From: Aristolochia californica
Lineage: Eukaryota; Streptophyta; Magnoliopsida; Piperales; Aristolochiaceae
DNA: 64,000 bases
Direction: 5' to 3'
Assembly (NCBI GenBank): GCA_029961685.1
Contig: JARWKL010000008.1
Coordinates: forward strand, 33,791,619-33,855,618
Shown here: positions 59,701-64,000 of the stretch, piece after piece
Position numbering within the stretch: the first letter of the stretch is position 1
Layout: each line of letters starts with the position of its first letter
Notes under the pieces: generated by a model
Told to the model about the DNA's origin: nothing
Databases searched by the model: none
What the model saw: the letters and a program-made list of their open reading frames with translations, nothing else
Program-made: the position numbers and the translations under genes

Positions 59701-62700
59701 AGTGTCTGCTATTTCTAGGGATAGTAAATTCTTTCTAGTTTTGATGTATTAGGTTTTGCTCGTCGGAAAAAGGGGGAGACGGGGGATTTTTAATTGAATG
59801 TAGTGTTAACTCCCAATCCATCAGTCATTTCTTACAAAAATATTGCCCATTATACATGATTGATCGGTAAATCAATTTACAATCATCAATGATTGTTAGG
59901 TGAGCTTTTTGTATAGGGCAAAATAATGGCTTGTTTTAATAGGGTAAATATCCCACCGTACGTTCACTTGAGAATTTAATGACGTTTGGATCCATAGCTC
60001 ATTTGCATCTTTAACATGTTTCATGCACGCATATCCATATTTAAAACATGAGTAGGATCAATTAGAAATCTCATTCTTATAAAATTCCTACCTATTAGGG
60101 TTGAACTAGTGGAATTTCCCAAACTTGGATATCAAAACTTTTATATTCATTTGTGGTGTGTGAATAAATTTCTTGACTTACATTTGTTGTTGTTTAAATT
60201 TTTTTACATACTTGAACTCTAAAATTTTTGTTTTGCTGTGATTTATTTACCTTCTTATCTTTTTGTTTACGAGATAAAGGAACAAGTGAAAAATCAAGTT
60301 TTGATTTAAGAAAAAAGTATACAATTAAAATTGAGGTGCACAAATGCAGAGAGGGATAATTCTAAAAAGAGTCAGTAATTTTTAGGGATTGTAAACTCTT
60401 TCTAGTTTTTATATATTAGGTTTTGCTATCGTTATGAAAAGGGGGAGGCGGGGGATTTTTAATTGAGTGTAGTGTTGACTCGCAATTCATAAATCATTTC
60501 TTAAAAACAAATATAGCCCGTTAAACATGATGGACCGAAAAATCACTTTTCAATCATCAATTATTGTTAGGTCAACTTTTTTTAAATGGGCAAAATAATG
60601 GCTAGTTTGACTCAGGTAAATATCCCACTGCATGTTTACTCTAGAATTTCATGAGGTTTGGTTCCCTAGGTTATTTGCATCTTTCCCATGTTTCAAGAGC
60701 GAATATCCATATTTAAAACATGTGTAGGATCAATTATAAATCACTTTCTTATAAAATTTTAAGCTATAAGGGTTGAACTAGTAGAATTTCTAAAACTTGG
60801 ATGTCAAAAATTTTGTGTTCATTTGTGGTGTGTGAATAAAGTTTCTTTACTTACATTTGTTGTTGTTTTAAATTTTTTGCATACATGAACTCTGAATTTT
60901 CGTTTAGTTGCGATTTCTTTGCCTTCTTATCTTTTTGTTTACGAGATAAAGGGCAAAGTGAAAACTCAAGTTTTGATTTAAGAAAAAAGTATACATCTAA
61001 ATTGGATATGCACAAATGTAAAGAGAGATAATTAAAAAAAGTGTTTGTAATATTTTGGGATTGTAAATTCTTTCTACTTTTTATTTATTAGGTTTTGCAA
61101 TTGTCGGGAAAAGGGAGAGGCGGGGCATTTTTAAGTGAGTGTAGTGTTGCTCCCAATGCATCAATCATTTCTTACAAAAGTATAGCTCGTTATCAAGATT
61201 GAGCGATAAATCACTTAACAATCATTAATGATTTTTAGGTCATTTTATTGTAAATGGTCAAAATAATGGCTTGTTTGACTTGGGTAAATATCCCACCATA
61301 CGTTCACTTGAGAATTTAATGATCATTTGCATATTTAACATGTTTCAAGCATGCATATCCATATTTAAAACATGTGTAGGATCAATTTCAAATCTCTTTC
61401 TTATAAAATTCCTAGCTATTAGGGTTGAACAAGTGGAATTTCCTTAACTTGGATATCAAAACTTTTTTGTTCATTTGTGGTGCGTGAATAAAGCTTCTTT
61501 ACTTATATTTGTTGTTGTTTAATTTTTTCTACATACATGAACTCTAAAATTGTTGTTTTACTGTGATCTATTGCCTTCTTATTATTTTCTTTACGAGATA
61601 AAGTGAAAAGTGAAAACTCAAGTTTTGGTTTAAGAAAAAAATATACATCTAAAATGGAGATGCACAAATGTAGAGAGAGATAATTCCAAAAAGTGCTTGT
61701 AATTTTTAGGGATTGTAAACTCTTTCTAGTTTTTATTTTTTACATTTTCCAATCGTCGAGAAATGGGGGAGGCGGGGGATTTTTAACTGAGTATAGTGTT
61801 AATTCCCAATCCCTAAGTCAATTCTTACAAAAATATAGCCCGTTACGCATGATTGACCGATCAATCACTTTACAATTATCATTGATGGTTACATCATCTT
61901 TTTTTAAATGGGCAAAATAATGTCTTGTTTGACTCGGGTAAATATCCCACCACACGTTCACTTAAGAATTTAATGAGGTTTGGATACATAGGTCATTTGA
62001 CTCTTTAACATGTTTCAAGCATGCATATCCATATTTAAAACACGTGTAGGATCAATTAGAAATCTCTTTCTTCTAAAATCCCAGGCTATTAGGGTTGAAC
62101 TAGTGGAGTTTCACAAACTCGGATAGCAAAACTTTTGAGTTCATTTGTTGTGTACGAATAAATTTTCTTTACTTACATTTGTTGTTGTTTTAAATTTTTT
62201 ACATACATGAACTTTGAAATTTTTGTTTTGCTTCGATCACTTTGCCTTCTTATCTTTTTGTTTACGAGATAAAAGGAAAAGTGAAAACTCAAGTTTTGAT
62301 ATTTGAAAAAAATATAATTCTAAAATAGATATGCACAAATGTAAAGAGAGATGAATATCAAAACTTTTGTGTTCATTTGTGGTGTGTGAATAAATTTTCT
62401 TTACTTACATTTGTTGTTGTTTTAAATATTTTGCACACATGAACTCTGAATTTTTTTTTTGCTGTGATCTTTTTGTTTACAAGATAAAGAGAAAAGTGAA
62501 AACTCAATTTTTAATTTAAGAAAAAAGTATACAATTAAAATGGATATGCAAAAATGTAAAGAGAGATAATTCCAAAAGTGTCTGTAATTTCTAGGTATTG
62601 TAAATTCTTTCTAGTTTTTGTATATTATGTTTTGCAATCGTCGGGAAAAAGGGGAGGTGGGGGATTTTTAACTGAGTGTAGTGTTGACTCCCAATCCATC

Positions 62701-64000
62701 AGTCAATTTTTACAAAAATATAGCCTGTTACCCATGATTGACCGATAAATCAGTTTACAATCATCAATGACTGTTAGGTCAGCTTTTTGTAAATGGGCAA
62801 AAACGAGCTTGTTTGACTCGGGTAAATATCCCACCGCACGTTCACCTGAGAATTTAATGACGTTTGAATCCATAGGTCATTTGCATATTTAATATGTTTC
62901 ATGCATGCATATCCATATTTAAAACATGTGTAGGATCAAATAAAAATCTCTTTCTTATAAAATTCCATGCTATAAGGGTTGAACTAGTGGAATTTCTCAA
63001 ATTTGGATATCAAAACTTTTGTGTTCATTTGTGGTGTATGAATAAATTTTATTTTCTTACATTTTTAGTTGTTTAAATTTTTTGCATTTATGAAAGTTTT
63101 GGTTTTTTGTGATCTATTTGTCTTCATATCTTTTTTTATTTACAACATAAAGAGAAAAGTGAAAACTCAAGTTTTGATTTAAGAAAAAAGTATAAATCTA
63201 AAATGGAAATGCAAAAATGTAGAAAGAAATAATTCCAAAAAGTGTCTGCAATTTTTTGGGATTGTAAACTCTTTGTAGTTTTTATATATTAGGTTATGCA
63301 ATCGTCAGGAAAAGGGGGAGGCGGGGGATTTTTAACTGAGTGTAGTATTGACTCCCAATTCATTAGTCATTTCTTACAAAAAAAATATAGCTCGTTACAC
63401 ATGATTGATCGATAAATTACTTTTCAATGATCAATGATTATTAGGTCAGCTTTTTGTAAATGAGCAAAATAATGGCTTGTTTGACTCGGGTAAATATCCC
63501 ATCACATGTTCACTTGAGAATTTAATGAGGTTTGGATCCATAGGTCATTTGCATCATTAACATGTTTGATGCATGCATATCCGTATTTAAAACATGTGTA
63601 GGATCAATTAGAAATATATTTCCTATAAAAATCCAAGCTTTTATGGTTGAACAAGTGGAATTTCTCAAACTTGGATATGAAACTTTTGTGTTCATTTGTG
63701 GTGTGTGAATAAATTTTATTTACTTACATTTGTTGTTGTTTTAAATTTTTTGCATACATGAACTCTAAAATTTTCATTTTTTTGCAATCTCTTTGCTTTC
63801 TTATCTTTTTCTTTTCGAGATAAAGGGAAAAGTGAAAATTTAAGTTTTGATTTAAGAAAAAAGTATACATCTAAAATGGATATGTACAAATGTAAAGAGA
63901 GATGGAAATCAAAACTTCTATGTTCATTTGTGGTGTGCGAATAAATTTTATATACTTACATTTCTTGTTCTTTTAAATTTGTTGCATGCATGAACTCTCA
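50733..64000 (-). repeat. Satellite array, right arm, segment 5
   Basis: Anchors near 51359, 51993, 52640, 53311, 53970, 54640, 55295, 55960, 57121, 57792, 58468, 59356, 60017, 60690, 61338, 62010, 62897 and 63566, running off the window. This is the most rearranged part of the right arm. Truncated units lie between 55960 and 57121, and a short unit joined at 'aaagagagatggatatcaaa' recurs near 56565, 58805, 62352 and 63902. Monomers at 52.6-54.0 kb share private variants with 57.1-58.5 kb, about 4.48 kb away. No gene is seen. Confidence 0.94.
56555..56790 (-). repeat. Short (about 230-bp) deletion-derived satellite unit, first of four
   Basis: At 56565 'atgtaaagagagat' runs directly into 'ggatatcaaaa', skipping about 430 bp of the monomer. 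The same join is seen at 58795-58815, 62340-62360 and 63893-63912. The 56565 and 58805 copies also share 'gtgtgattaaatttt'. One deletion has evidently been propagated inside longer units. Confidence 0.82.

Noticed and set aside
1..64000. CRISPR array or bacterial repeat system
   Set aside because: Monomers are about 660 bp with no spacer/repeat alternation; the context is a plant nuclear satellite with copia elements.

Overview
This is nuclear DNA from a land plant, most likely a flowering plant. The evidence is an AT-rich long-monomer satellite, Ty1-copia-type LTR retrotransposons primed by initiator-Met tRNA (TGGTATCAGAG-type binding sites), and TTTAGGG-type motifs. I cannot name the species. 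I see no host gene, tRNA, rRNA or CRISPR array. The short open frames found throughout are the same few frames recurring once per satellite monomer.

About 50 kb is one tandem satellite with a monomer of about 660-670 bp and roughly 75 recognisable copies, many with small indels. From 1 to 11495 the monomers read on the + strand. From 11918 to 64000 they all read on the - strand. The polarity switch coincides with a truncated retrotransposon 3' end (polypurine tract plus LTR, 11496-11917) and begins at a palindromic dyad of the monomer. The left part (about 1-9.7 kb) is an alternating A/B dimer of about 1.32 kb. The right arm has longer, less regular higher-order structure, including a deletion-derived short unit that recurs four times between 56.5 and 64 kb.

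LTR retroelements interrupt the satellite. Family A (LTR about 440 bp): a solo LTR at 7747-8187, the 3' end at 11496-11917, two solo LTRs at 16140-16579 and 17252-17690 that are copies of one insertion amplified with the satellite, and a two-LTR non-coding element at 25613-28303. Family B (22428-28326): a two-LTR non-coding element whose 5' LTR was split by that family A element. Family C (44871-50727): a Ty1-copia element with gag, protease, integrase, reverse transcriptase and RNase H domains in copia order, broken by stops and frameshifts. A 137-bp piece of the C LTR at 35584-35720 lies in a duplicated block also seen at 44148-45007.

A and B keep the last codons of a copia RNase H tail fused to the polypurine tract, in the arrangement seen in C. 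They therefore look like internally deleted, non-autonomous relatives of a C-like lineage. Every element inserted directly in satellite lies in the same orientation relative to its host monomers. The history I infer is satellite first, then insertions, then LTR-LTR recombination to solo LTRs, then further satellite amplification that copied some insertions.
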